This document shows positions 24,376-33,112 of a stretch of DNA of 64,000 nucleotides, in pieces. Every line of letters starts with the position of its first letter. The stretch's first letter is position 1. Source of the DNA: Marivita sp. GX14005 (GTDB taxonomy: Bacteria > Pseudomonadota > Alphaproteobacteria > Rhodobacterales > Rhodobacteraceae); contig NZ_JAMCCQ010000006.1 of NCBI RefSeq assembly GCF_023370775.1, forward strand, positions 1 through 64,000, in the 5' to 3' direction. Below the pieces are notes generated by a model. It worked only from the letters and a program-made list of their open reading frames with translations. It made no database searches and was not told the origin of the DNA. The translations under genes and the position numbers were made by a program.

Positions 24376-27300
24376 ATGACCAAGCCCAAACCGGCAAATC
24401 CGGCTCTCTCGATCTCCCACCCTGACCTCGCCTCTGCCCTCGAGCAGATCGGCACGGAGATCGACCTCCATCCGCTGCGCAGCTCAGCGCTGGCGCGCAT
24501 CATGCGCGAGACGTTTCATGGCAGCGATGCCGGCGGTGCCTGGGACTGGCGCATGGCATATGACCTGATGCAGGCTGCGGCTATCCAGGTGTTGCTGCGT
24601 GGGGACGGCGCCGAAGGTGACATCGCCGCCGCAAAGCTGCTTGCCTCACGGCTTCTGACGGAAACGCGCCGGTCAGAGCAGCAGATCCGGCTGCAGCAGT
24701 TTTCCACACCGCTGGCATTCGCGACCATGGCGGTGCGGGCCGCGGCGATCCGCAAGAGCGAGACCGTGCTGGAGCCGTCGGCGGGCACCGGTGCACTGGC
24801 CGCTTTCGCCGCCCGGGCCGGTGCCATGCTTTTGCTCAACGAGATCGACCCCTTTCGCCAGCGCCTCCTGCGCGCGGTTTTCGGCGGCGAGGTGACGGGC
24901 CATGACGGCGAGCATATCGACGATCTGCTGCAGTCGCCCGTTCTGCCCGACGTCGTGGTGATGAATCCGCCCTTCGCCTCCTCGGTCGATCGCTCCCGAG
25001 ACAAGCACATCGCCGCCAAGCATCTCATCGCGGCTGCAAAGCGTCTGGCACCCGGCGGGCGGCTGGTGGCGATCATGCCGCCAGGATTCACGCCCGAACG
25101 CGATTCCGCGTATTGGTCCCGCGCCTGCGGTCTCCTGACGCCGCGATTGGCGCTGACGATGCCGGGACAGGTCTATCGCAAGCTCGGCACCTCTGTCGAA
25201 ACCCAGCTCATGGTCTTCGACAAGGTGCAGGAGGATGGCGAAATGATCCGCGTCCCTGTGCGGGATCTGGATGAAGCCCTTCCTTTTGTCGTCGCCGTGG
25301 CCGCAACCCGGCCTGAGATGCGCCCCGTCCAACGGGCGGCAGCGGTTACTCCTGCGCGGCCGACCGTTCCATCCTCTGCTCCGCGCAAGACCGCCGCTGC
25401 GCCTGTCGCCGCCTCCAAACCCCGGGCCAATGCCGTTGTCCCGCTAGTTTTCACGAGACTTGAGACCCCGCGCGACAACACGCCGATCTCGGACATATAT
25501 GCGCGCTACCGTCCGCAACGGATCGAGATCGCGGGTGCGCAAGAACATCCCACGCCGCTCGTCGAAAGCATCGCCATGGCCTCGGTTGCCCCGCCCATGC
25601 CCTCAAATACGGGCCGTGATGGCTTGCGCCTGCCCGCACGGTTGATCGAGGAGGGAGATCTCTCCGAGGCGCAGCTCGAGACCATCATCATGGCGCATGA
25701 TGCCCATGGGCGTGATCTGCCCGGTCGGTTTACCATCGATGACGACCAGACCAAGCTGACGCGCGCCGATGATGACCCGGATGCACGAGCCTATCGCCTT
25801 GGCTATTTCCTCGGCGACGGCACCGGTTGCGGCAAGGGCCGCGAATGCGCGGGGCTCATTCTCGTGAACTGGCTGGCCGGGCGCAGGAAGGCGATCTGGG
25901 TCTCCAAATCCGCGACGCTCATCGAGGACGCGATCCGCGACTGGACCGATCTCGGCGGCTCGCCCGCCGACATTCAGCCGCTCTCCAAATGGAAACCGGA
26001 CCAGCCCATCCCGATGGGCGACGGTATCCTCTTCGTCACCTACGCCACGCTGCGGTCCGCGGGCAAATGCGGCACCACGCGGCTGAGCCAGATCCTCGAC
26101 TGGATGGGCGAAGATTTCGACGGCGTCCTCGCTTTTGATGAGGCCCATGCCATGCAGAACGCGGCCGGATCGGAGCAGGGCAGGGGGGTCAAACCCTCCC
26201 AGCAGGGCCTTGCTGGCCTCCGGCTGCAACTGGCAGCACCCCGCGCTCGCGTCTTCTACATCTCGGCCACGGGTGCGACGAGCGTCCACAACCTCGCCTA
26301 TGCCGCGCGGCTGGGGCTCTGGGGGCAGGGCCCCGAATACCCCTTCCCAAGCCGCGAGAGCTTCGTTTCTGCGATGGAAGCCGGCGGTGTCGCTGCCATG
26401 GAAGTGGTCGCGCGCGATCTCAAGACGCTCGGGCTCTACACGGCGCGTGCCCTCAGCTTCGACGGCGTGGAGTATGACGTGCTCGAACACGCGCTCACTC
26501 AGGCCCAGATCGAGATCTACGACGCATACGCGACTTCGTTTCGGACGATCCATCACAATCTCGAGGCCGCGCTGACAGCGACCGGCGTCAACGACGCCTC
26601 GGGAGAGACTAATGCCTCGGCCGCACGCTCCTCGGCCAAATCTCGCTTCGAGAGCACGAAGCAGCGCTTCTTCAATCATCTGCTGATGGGCATGAAGGCC
26701 CCGACCATCATCCGCGCCATCGCGGACGATCTGGCGGCGGGCAAGGCTTGCGTCATTCAGGTGGTCTCTACAGGCGAAAGCCTGCTGAAACGTCGGCTTG
26801 AGACGATGGACCCGGAGGACGAGCTGGTCGAGGGCGCGCTAACGCCGCGCGACTACGTCCTGGGATACCTCGAACAGGCCTTCCCGATTCATGCGCAAAA
26901 GCTCGTGGAGATTGACGGCAACATGGTGGCGGAACCCTTGCGGGATGAGACCGGCGCGCTCGTCGTCTCGCGCGAGGCGCTCGCCCTGCGCGATGCGGCC
27001 ATGATGGAGTTGATGACGCTGGCGCCGATCCCCTCGGCGCTCGATCAGATCCTCTGGGCTTTTGGCGACGAGGCCGTCGCAGAGGTCACGGGTCGGTCCA
27101 TCCGCCCTTTGAAGGCCGAGGATGGTCATCTCTTCATCGAGAAGCGCGCCGCCAGCAGCAATTCATCCGAGACCCAAGCCTTCATGGACGGCGAGAAGGA
27201 TATCCTTATCTTTTCCGATGCGGGCGGGACGGGCCGGTCCTATCATGCGGCACAAACGGCGAAGAACCAGAAGCGGCGGCGGCACTATCTTCTGGAGCCC

Positions 27301-28650
27301 GGCTGGCGCGCGGATGCGGCCATCCAGGGGCTCGGGCGCACGCATCGCTCGGCTCAGGTCAGCGCGCCCTTCTTCCGGGTCTGCACCTCGGATGTGCATG
27401 GCGAAAAGCGTTTCACCTCGACGATCGCCAAGCGCCTCGACCAGCTGGGGGCCTTGACCAAGGGCCAGCGCGAGACCGGCTCGCAAGGCATGTTCCGCGA
27501 GGAGGACAATCTCGAAAGCCCGATCGCGCGGGCGGCTCTGCGTGGGTATTTCGCCGATCTTGCCGCCGGGCGCGCCGAGGCGATGAGCTACGAGAGCTTC
27601 AACGACTGGACAGCCCTGCGACTGATCGACAAGGACGCTGTGCTTCTCGAGGAGCTTCCCCCGATCCAGCGGTTTCTCAACCGGGTTCTGGCCCTGCCCA
27701 TCCACATTCAGAACGCGCTCTTTGCCGAGTTCATGCGCCGGATTGCCGATCAGACTGAACGGGCGCGCGCGGCGGGCACGCTCGATCTCGGCGTCGAAAC
27801 CCTGCGCGGCGAAAAGATCGAACAGGTCTCCACCGAGGATCTCTGGACCTGCCCGAAATCCGGTGCGGTCACGCGGATCATCGGACTTGAGGTGACGGAC
27901 CCGGTGCACGTCCTTGGTGCCGAAGAGGCCCTCTCACGCAATCCCGACAAGCTGCCGATGGTCAATCGCGCCTCCGGCCGCGCAGCGCTCATCTCGGCGC
28001 GGCCCATGCAGATGTATGACGAGGACATCGTCACGCTGATGCGCAAGGTAGTGCGGCCAAACGGGTCGAGCTATCTCGAAGAGGCGCGGTTCGAGTCCTC
28101 GGCCTGGGAAGAGATCAACAGGCCCGAGTTTGCAGGATTTTGGGATGCCGAGGCTGCGTCCCTGCCAAAAACCACCACGACCAGGCTCTACCTGCTGACC
28201 GGGCTGTTGCTGCCGATCTGGAAGGATATTCCGACCACGAATGAACGCATCTACAGGGTCACGCCGGACGGGGCGGCCGCCATGATCGGGCGCACGCTGA
28301 GCGAGGAAGGTGCGGCCGCGCTGCGCGCCCGCTTCCTCGTCTCCAATCCGCAAACGCCGCAGGAGATGTTAACCGCCGCCCTCGGCACCACCGCGCCGGT
28401 CGATCTGGGCCGGGGTCTGACCCTGACCCGTCGCCGCGTCGCAGGCGAGATGCGCCTCGAGCTTGGCGGCGCGGACAAGGGCATGATCGAAGGCCTCAAG
28501 GTCATGGGGTGTTTCACTGAGATCATTGCCTTCCAGTTGCGGGTGTTCCTGCCGCATGGGGACGGGATCGACACGGGAAGCATTCTGGCCCGGATTGTTG
28601 GAACCGGACCAGACGCCACGCGGGACGTGGCTTCAGTGGCAGCGGAATAG
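24376..28650 (+). CDS. N6-adenine methyltransferase and strawberry-notch-like helicase fusion
   Basis: A 1424-aa protein. The N-terminal part is an adenine-specific methyltransferase (SAM loop VLEPSAGTGALAAF at 131-144, catalytic NPPF at 197-200). A Pro/Ala-rich linker (about 310-350) follows, then a strawberry-notch-type SF2 helicase: Walker A GDGTGCGKG at 480-488, DEAH at 588-591 and a C-terminal helicase domain with QGLGRTHRSAQ. The architecture recalls DarB of phage P1, which protects incoming DNA from type I restriction. Given ArdC nearby, an anti-restriction or DNA-modification role on transfer is the best guess. The start at 24376 follows AAAGGAAAATCCCC. Confidence 0.85.
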   Translation: MTKPKPANPALSISHPDLASALEQIGTEIDLHPLRSSALARIMRETFHGSDAGGAWDWRMAYDLMQAAAIQVLLRGDGAEGDIAAAKLLASRLLTETRRSEQQIRLQQFSTPLAFATMAVRAAAIRKSETVLEPSAGTGALAAFAARAGAMLLLNEIDPFRQRLLRAVFGGEVTGHDGEHIDDLLQSPVLPDVVVMNPPFASSVDRSRDKHIAAKHLIAAAKRLAPGGRLVAIMPPGFTPERDSAYWSRACGLLTPRLALTMPGQVYRKLGTSVETQLMVFDKVQEDGEMIRVPVRDLDEALPFVVAVAATRPEMRPVQRAAAVTPARPTVPSSAPRKTAAAPVAASKPRANAVVPLVFTRLETPRDNTPISDIYARYRPQRIEIAGAQEHPTPLVESIAMASVAPPMPSNTGRDGLRLPARLIEEGDLSEAQLETIIMAHDAHGRDLPGRFTIDDDQTKLTRADDDPDARAYRLGYFLGDGTGCGKGRECAGLILVNWLAGRRKAIWVSKSATLIEDAIRDWTDLGGSPADIQPLSKWKPDQPIPMGDGILFVTYATLRSAGKCGTTRLSQILDWMGEDFDGVLAFDEAHAMQNAAGSEQGRGVKPSQQGLAGLRLQLAAPRARVFYISATGATSVHNLAYAARLGLWGQGPEYPFPSRESFVSAMEAGGVAAMEVVARDLKTLGLYTARALSFDGVEYDVLEHALTQAQIEIYDAYATSFRTIHHNLEAALTATGVNDASGETNASAARSSAKSRFESTKQRFFNHLLMGMKAPTIIRAIADDLAAGKACVIQVVSTGESLLKRRLETMDPEDELVEGALTPRDYVLGYLEQAFPIHAQKLVEIDGNMVAEPLRDETGALVVSREALALRDAAMMELMTLAPIPSALDQILWAFGDEAVAEVTGRSIRPLKAEDGHLFIEKRAASSNSSETQAFMDGEKDILIFSDAGGTGRSYHAAQTAKNQKRRRHYLLEPGWRADAAIQGLGRTHRSAQVSAPFFRVCTSDVHGEKRFTSTIAKRLDQLGALTKGQRETGSQGMFREEDNLESPIARAALRGYFADLAAGRAEAMSYESFNDWTALRLIDKDAVLLEELPPIQRFLNRVLALPIHIQNALFAEFMRRIADQTERARAAGTLDLGVETLRGEKIEQVSTEDLWTCPKSGAVTRIIGLEVTDPVHVLGAEEALSRNPDKLPMVNRASGRAALISARPMQMYDEDIVTLMRKVVRPNGSSYLEEARFESSAWEEINRPEFAGFWDAEAASLPKTTTTRLYLLTGLLLPIWKDIPTTNERIYRVTPDGAAAMIGRTLSEEGAAALRARFLVSNPQTPQEMLTAALGTTAPVDLGRGLTLTRRRVAGEMRLELGGADKGMIEGLKVMGCFTEIIAFQLRVFLPHGDGIDTGSILARIVGTGPDATRDVASVAAE

Positions 28651-28657
28651 GTGAGGG

Positions 28658-28972
28658 GTGAAGATCTTGACACTCGATGAAATCAAAGCCGCCATCGATG
28701 CCGGTCGGACCGTGCATTGGGCCAACACCGGCTACCGCGTGCACAAGGACAGCCTCGGCCAATACCTGATTACGTTTGAGCCGAACGGCAGCACCATCGG
28801 GCTGACCGACCGGAGCGGGCAGCGGTTGAACGGGGAGGAAGCAGAGTTCTTTATCGCTGGACCGGAGGGTGGCGACGAGAAGAGCCAGGACAGCCAACTG
28901 AGAGCAGACGGGCAGGGGAGGGGCGTCGTACCCGGCGGGGAGGTGGCACAATCTCTCAGGCGACAGCGCTGA
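28658..28972 (+). CDS. small plasmid protein of unknown function
   Basis: A 104-aa protein from GTG 28658 (start MKILTLDEIKAAIDAGRTVH), with a compact fold suggested by VHWANTGYRVHKDSLGQYLI and LTDRSGQRLNGEEAEFF, then a low-complexity tail. It starts 7 nt after the helicase gene, with GTGAGGGG as a plausible ribosome site, so it is probably co-translated with it. Confidence 0.65.
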   Translation: MKILTLDEIKAAIDAGRTVHWANTGYRVHKDSLGQYLITFEPNGSTIGLTDRSGQRLNGEEAEFFIAGPEGGDEKSQDSQLRADGQGRGVVPGGEVAQSLRRQR

Positions 28973-29096
28973 ACTGAAGGTTGGGAAGAAAGGAAAGCGA
29001 GCTTTCTGGTTTGTGATCCCAGGAGGGGTCGAAAAAGCAATCCCGGATGCGCTGGCAAGGACGTCAGGCACCGGCCAATCCAAAAGGAAACATCCC

Positions 29097-29825
29097 ATGT
29101 TCGCAGGAACCCTCACCCGCAATGTCGAGACCGCAGCCGCTCAGTACACCGGCATGATCCACTCGACGCGCTTTGACATCGCCATCCAGTTGGAGGCGCG
29201 GGCCAAGATGTCCGAACGCAGCCCGGATTTTGACGTGACGGCAGTCAACAAATCAGGCCGCAAGGTGCGCATCGGCACGGCCTGGAACGAGACCGGCAAC
29301 ACCAGCGGCAACCCCTACATCTCGATGCAAATCGATGTCGGCTTGGGCCCCTTCCGGGTCAACGCGGTGCAGACGAAAGAGGCGCGCGCGGCCCAAAGCG
29401 GCGAATTCGAGATCATCCCTCTGGTCTCGAACGGCCTGATGAAATCCGGCTCGATCTCGGGGGAGCTCACCGCCATGGACGCCGACAACGCCTTCACCGG
29501 CTACATCGCCAACATGATGTTCGATCTGGAGTTCATGCTGATCGAGAACAGCTACAAATCCGAGGAAACCCACCCCGATTACCGTATCGAGGTCAGCTCG
29601 CCCCGGGGCACACCGATCCGCGTCGGCTCGGCCTGGATGGCGAAAAGCAGCCGCACGGGCAATGACTACCTGTCGCTGCTGATCAACACGCCCGATGGCG
29701 ACCTGCGCGTGAACGCCGTGCAGAACGAAGAGCAGCGCGGCGGGCAGGCCTTCTCCATCATCCCGTTCATCGACAGCGGTGAGCAGCCGCAGGACGCAGG
29801 CACGGGGCTGTCGTTGGTCGCCTAA
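29097..29825 (+). CDS. protein with two tandem DUF736 domains
   Basis: A 242-aa protein holding two copies of the roughly 100-residue DUF736 domain. In the first, VRIGTAWNETGNTSGNPYIS leads to FRVNAVQTKE; in the second, IRVGSAWMAKSSRTGNDYLS leads to LRVNAVQNEE. Most DUF736 proteins have one domain, so this is an internal duplication. Function is unknown; the family is abundant on rhizobial and rhodobacterial plasmids near transfer genes. The start has AAAAGGAAACATCCC upstream and a strong terminator follows. Confidence 0.88.
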   Translation: MFAGTLTRNVETAAAQYTGMIHSTRFDIAIQLEARAKMSERSPDFDVTAVNKSGRKVRIGTAWNETGNTSGNPYISMQIDVGLGPFRVNAVQTKEARAAQSGEFEIIPLVSNGLMKSGSISGELTAMDADNAFTGYIANMMFDLEFMLIENSYKSEETHPDYRIEVSSPRGTPIRVGSAWMAKSSRTGNDYLSLLINTPDGDLRVNAVQNEEQRGGQAFSIIPFIDSGEQPQDAGTGLSLVA

Positions 29826-29856
29826 TTGGCACGCGAGGGCGAGACGATCTGAACCC

Positions 29857-29890
29857 AAAGGGGAGCCGTGGGATCACGGTTCCCCTTTTT
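29857..29890 (+). terminator. strong rho-independent terminator
   Basis: Arms AAAGGGGAGCCGTG and CACGGTTCCCCTTT pair over 14 positions (one G-T) around a GGAT loop, followed by TT. It closes the maintenance and anti-restriction block. Confidence 0.88.
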
Positions 29891-29946
29891 CCATGTTTGG
29901 CTGCATGACGGGCGCCATCTGCTTGCGATCTGCTGAATATGATATA

Positions 29947-29962
29947 CGATAATATATTATCG
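29947..29962. promoter_or_regulatory. perfect 16-bp AT-rich palindrome, candidate operator
   Basis: CGATAATATATTATCG is a perfect palindrome one base before the ATG at 29964, so a bound protein would block initiation of the next gene. Close variants lie at 59863-59878 and 61894-61909, and a half-site at 38826-38833. Confidence 0.7.
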
Positions 29963-29963
29963 A

Positions 29964-30518
29964 ATGGACGAAGGTAGGCGCATGGTGGCGAGACTAGGAA
30001 AAGCTCCGTGGTTCGAGAGCTTTGATGTAGAAGCAGAGGTTGCAGAGCTTCTTGCTCATATCGAGCGTTGCACCGGATTTGCGCTGCTTGACCGCAAGCG
30101 TGATGTCATCATGATCCATGCAAGGGCAAAGCTCGACAGGACAAGGCAGGCATTTCTGGAGGCCAAGGCGGCGGGAAAGCCGGTGTCCACATCGCGGCGT
30201 GCGTATCTGACCGAAGTTCAGGACACGATCTTCATGGCGATCCCGGAGGAGAACCTCGCGCTGATGCCGCTAAGCGAACAGGTCCTGAACGACCCTTCAT
30301 TTTACGCGGACGCCATGCACAGTGCCGCTGCAATCAGTGAGGATGAGCTTTTCATGGCGCTGTCCTCTTCGCTGAAAGACATGACAGTCCAAGACGCCCG
30401 GGCCTTCGTCTCGAAGCTTTGGCACAACACGATCGATGACAATGCGCGCAAATACGCCGAAGCCCTGAAGCGTCCCGAGCGTGAACCGCAGCCCTTTCGT
30501 CCGGGAAACACCGTGTAA
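29964..30518 (+). CDS. helical plasmid protein of unknown function
   Basis: A 184-aa, mostly helical soluble protein (VEAEVAELLAHIERCTGFAL, RKRDVIMIHARAKLDRTRQAF, DARAFVSKLWHNTIDDNARK). No enzyme motif was recognised. The ATG at 29964 directly follows the palindromic operator; ATG 29982 (MVARLG) is an alternative start. Sharing an operator type with the transfer genes suggests common regulation. Confidence 0.65.
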   Translation: MDEGRRMVARLGKAPWFESFDVEAEVAELLAHIERCTGFALLDRKRDVIMIHARAKLDRTRQAFLEAKAAGKPVSTSRRAYLTEVQDTIFMAIPEENLALMPLSEQVLNDPSFYADAMHSAAAISEDELFMALSSSLKDMTVQDARAFVSKLWHNTIDDNARKYAEALKRPEREPQPFRPGNTV

Positions 30519-30648
30519 GATCCGAGCCATTCTCTTGGCTTGAGCCGTACCGAGGTTGGCCGCCTCAAACCCCCTTTCTTGGAGGTGGCATCCTGTGCAG
30601 CGCGCGAAAGCCGTTGAAGGTGCTGTGGTGACGTCTACTGTCGCCAAC

Positions 30649-31248
30649 ATGATGAACCGGGATCACATGCGCGCCTTCTTTCGTCGCGCCGCGGCGCTTG
30701 TCGCCTTTGTCGCACTGCTCTGGGCGGTTCACCTCCTCAATTGGATTATCGGTTACGGCTTGAATCCGGCCTTCGGCCTGATCCCCCGTCACGTAAGCGG
30801 ATTGGATGGTGTCATCGCCATGCCCCTCCTGCATGGAAGTTTCGCGCACCTTATGGCAAATACGCCGCCGCTCTTGGTGATGGGTGGGCTGTTGGTGGCA
30901 ACGACCACGAGGGCCTTGCTGCCGGTGACCGCAGTGGTGATCGGCCTCGGCGGCGGTCTTGTCTGGCTGTTCGGAAGCTCGGCCATCCATATCGGCGCGT
31001 CAGGGCTCGTCTTCGGCTGGTTTGGCTTCCTCGTCGCGCGCGGCCTCGTGGATCGTTCACTGATCACGCTGGGCGCGGCACTGGTGGTCGGTTTGCTCTA
31101 CGGCTCCATTCTCTGGGGCGTTCTTCCGGGCCAACCTGGCGTCTCGTGGGAGGCGCATTTCTTCGGCGCCATCGCGGGCGCGGCCGCGGCGTTACTCGTC
31201 CGAACGCATGTACATGCGCCGCGCCTCGGCGGGGTCGATCTGGACTGA
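30649..31248 (+). CDS. rhomboid-family intramembrane serine protease
   Basis: A protein of about 199 aa with six predicted membrane segments and rhomboid landmarks: [11 protein letters not shown] in the second core helix, the catalytic Ser motif [10 protein letters not shown], and a late His in [13 protein letters not shown]. It would cleave membrane proteins within the bilayer. The start is uncertain: ATG 30649 was taken, but GTGs at 30625-30628 follow GAAGG, and the frame is open from 30556. It is followed by the retron leader, but there is no sign that the two are functionally linked. Confidence 0.8.
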   Translation: MMNRDHMRAFFRRAAALVAFVALLWAVHLLNWIIGYGLNPAFGLIPRHVSGLDGVIAMPLLHGSFAHLMANTPPLLVMGGLLVATTTRALLPVTAVVIGLGGGLVWLFGSSAIHIGASGLVFGWFGFLVARGLVDRSLITLGAALVVGLLYGSILWGVLPGQPGVSWEAHFFGAIAGAAAALLVRTHVHAPRLGGVDLD

Positions 31249-31379
31249 AGCAATGCACTCGGCCAAAACCGGACATCGGTGACGGATACAGCGAAGGTCC
31301 GGAAGCGACCTTCTTGGACTTTCAGGGCCTCGGTGACGGCGTCTTCGTTCGTAACGGTGTCCCTTAGGGAAGTTGCAAA

Positions 31380-31680
31380 AAAAATCGCCTACAGCGATCT
31401 TGTATCGCGCAAGGAAGATCCTATCTATGTCTTATCGGTATGCCGGGCTTCGGTTCGGTTCGGAATAAAATCGCTGTACTTAGGGTCGGTTCACCGATCC
31501 GTGGAGGGGCTAGTTCCCTCTGACGCCTACCCCCCAAGCGGCCCCTGTGGCGGCGGCGGCGGGGCGGCGGCCCCCCGGGCGACCCCGGGGGGCCAGCATA
31601 AGGGATAAGGACGGTCTCTCCGTTCCTCGCGCTGGTGGCGACACCCTTTCGCAATCCTGCGGCAGGGCCAGCAGAGGAGG
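31380..31680 (+). ncRNA. candidate retron msr-msd leader: gene-free, densely structured
   Basis: The 439-bp gap 31249-31687 upstream of the retron genes holds many stems: ATCGC/GCGAT (about 31384-31398), GGGTCGG/CCGATCC around TTCA (31482-31499), GAGGG/CCCTC (31504-31520), a perfect 10-bp GGCCCCCCGG/CCGGGGGGCC (31568-31593) and an imperfect AGGACGG/CCGTTCCT. GTCTTATC near 31429-31436 and GATAAGGAC near 31604-31612 are complementary apart from one bulge and could be the a1/a2 arms that bracket a retron RNA. The priming guanosine and exact ends were not identified. Confidence 0.45.
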
Positions 31681-31687
31681 CCATAAC

Positions 31688-31855
31688 ATGGCTTACGACA
31701 CCGACGAGATCAGCCAGCGTGGGACACGCGAGACAAAACGGAAGCGCAAGCCGACGTGGAAGTCTCGCCTGTTAAAGGGCGCATTCTGGGTAGCCTGGGG
31801 GATGGGGAAACTCTTTGACCTCATCGAATGGCTGTCCCGGTTGTCCGGCGACTAA
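31688..31855 (+). CDS. small protein at the head of the retron cassette
   Basis: A 55-aa protein with a Lys/Arg-rich N-terminal half (TRETKRKRKPTWKSR) and a hydrophobic or amphipathic C-terminal helix (LLKGAFWVAWGMGKLFDLIEW) that could associate with membrane. AGAGGAGG lies upstream of the ATG. Its first five residues, MAYDT, and the 16 bp around its start codon are identical to the start of the gene at 35548, so its 5' end may come from a recombination event. The function is unknown; it is 45 bp before the XRE gene and probably co-transcribed. Confidence 0.6.
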   Translation: MAYDTDEISQRGTRETKRKRKPTWKSRLLKGAFWVAWGMGKLFDLIEWLSRLSGD

Positions 31856-31900
31856 CCGCGCGACCCTTAATGTTCGCATTTGGCGAAAGGAGGACCGAGA

Positions 31901-32206
31901 ATGCTAGGTGAAGCACTGAGATTGATCCGGGTCTTCCATGACCTGAAACAGAACGAGTTGGCGGAACGCCTCGATATTTCCCAATCGCACCTTTCTGATA
32001 TCGAACGATGCCGGAAAGTGCCAAGTCAGGAAATCGTTGCACGATACGCCGAAGAGTTTGATCTGCCAGTCAGTTCGATCTGGTTTTTTGACGAGAAGTT
32101 GACAGAAGGCACGACGCCGGGCGCTATCGAGAAAGCGCGTGGGGTTGTCGCTGACAAGATACTTGATTTTCTGAGGATGATCGAGCGGAAGCGAGCGTCA
32201 TCATGA
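31901..32206 (+). CDS. XRE-family helix-turn-helix protein of the retron cassette
   Basis: A 101-aa protein with an N-terminal XRE/Cro helix-turn-helix (LKQNELAERLDISQSHLSDIER, residues 17-38) and a helical C-terminal part. GAAAGGAGGACC precedes the ATG at 31901. It overlaps the reverse transcriptase gene by 4 nt (ATGA), so the two are translationally coupled. Retrons with an HTH partner are known, and the HTH protein may repress the cassette or act with the RT and its DNA product to hold the effector inactive. Confidence 0.88.
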   Translation: MLGEALRLIRVFHDLKQNELAERLDISQSHLSDIERCRKVPSQEIVARYAEEFDLPVSSIWFFDEKLTEGTTPGAIEKARGVVADKILDFLRMIERKRASS

Positions 32207-33093
32207 CGAAGCGCCGCGACAAGTCCTATGCCCTCGATCAATGTGCCCTTTATCGGTGCAGCACACGCAAAAAGTTGTTCAAACTATTACAGACCAGTTC
32301 TGAGAAGTTTGCTGAGTTGAAGGCCGCACCCGATCTCTACAAGCCTCTGCGCAAGAAGAAAAAAGACGGAACATTCCGTCCTGTCCTTGCACCACGGGGC
32401 GATCTGAAGCGTATTCAACGGCGGATCGGAGAGTTGCTGCTGCGGGTGAAAACTCCGGACTACCTGATGTCGCCAGTGCGCGGTCGCTCGAACATCGACA
32501 ATGCCGCACGGCATCGCGGTGCAGCAGCGTTCCATCTTCTCGACATCGAAGATTTCTATCCGAGCTGCACAGCCAGCAAGGTAGCATGGTTCTTAGGAAA
32601 ATATCTTGGGTGCCCTCCCGACGTAGTGAAAGTCCTCCTTGATCTCACAACGCTGAACGGGGTTCTGCCAGCCGGAAGCCCTGCCAGCCCATCGCTGGCC
32701 TTTTGGGCCTACGCTGACATGTGGGACGAGATTGATCAGCTGACCCGTGATGCCGGATGCCAGGTTAGCGTGTATGTCGATGACATAACAGTTTCTGGGC
32801 AAAACGTTCCCGGGGTGCTGGTTCATGCGATCAAGGAGCGGCTTGCTCACCATGGTCACAGCTTCAAAGCGTCAAAGGAAATCGGTCAGATTAATGCGCC
32901 GGTAGTCGTAACGGGCGTGGTGGTGCGAGATCAAACGCTTCTCATGCCAAACGTTCAGCACCTAGAACGTCATAAACTTAGGGCAGAGATCGCGAAACTT
33001 CCCGAGGGATACGAGAAGGCTAAGAAGATGGCCTCTCTCATGGGGCGTGAAGGCACCGAGCAGCAAATCCTGGCGCGCAACCAGGCACACTGA
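32203..33093 (+). CDS. retron-type reverse transcriptase
   Basis: A 296-aa RT. The catalytic Asp motif LLDIEDFYPS is at 112-121, the YVDD active site at 191-194 and the retron-typical VTG at 236-238. The motif-4 region reads LPAGSPASPSLAF, with Ala where most retron RTs have Gln (PQG). Group II intron maturase domains are absent and the length suits a retron. It should reverse-transcribe a structured RNA encoded upstream into msDNA. Position between an HTH protein and a TIR protein, with tight spacing, marks a three-gene defence cassette. Confidence 0.9.
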   Translation: MTKRRDKSYALDQCALYRCSTRKKLFKLLQTSSEKFAELKAAPDLYKPLRKKKKDGTFRPVLAPRGDLKRIQRRIGELLLRVKTPDYLMSPVRGRSNIDNAARHRGAAAFHLLDIEDFYPSCTASKVAWFLGKYLGCPPDVVKVLLDLTTLNGVLPAGSPASPSLAFWAYADMWDEIDQLTRDAGCQVSVYVDDITVSGQNVPGVLVHAIKERLAHHGHSFKASKEIGQINAPVVVTGVVVRDQTLLMPNVQHLERHKLRAEIAKLPEGYEKAKKMASLMGREGTEQQILARNQAH

Positions 33094-33112
33094 TTTTCAA
33101 TGATGGGTTAAC

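Noticed and set aside
31441-31470. GGTTCGGTTCGG tract considered as a LexA box or iteron.
   Set aside because: The GTTC units are 5 bp apart rather than separated by 7 bp, and no longer array exists; it is better explained as part of the structured leader.
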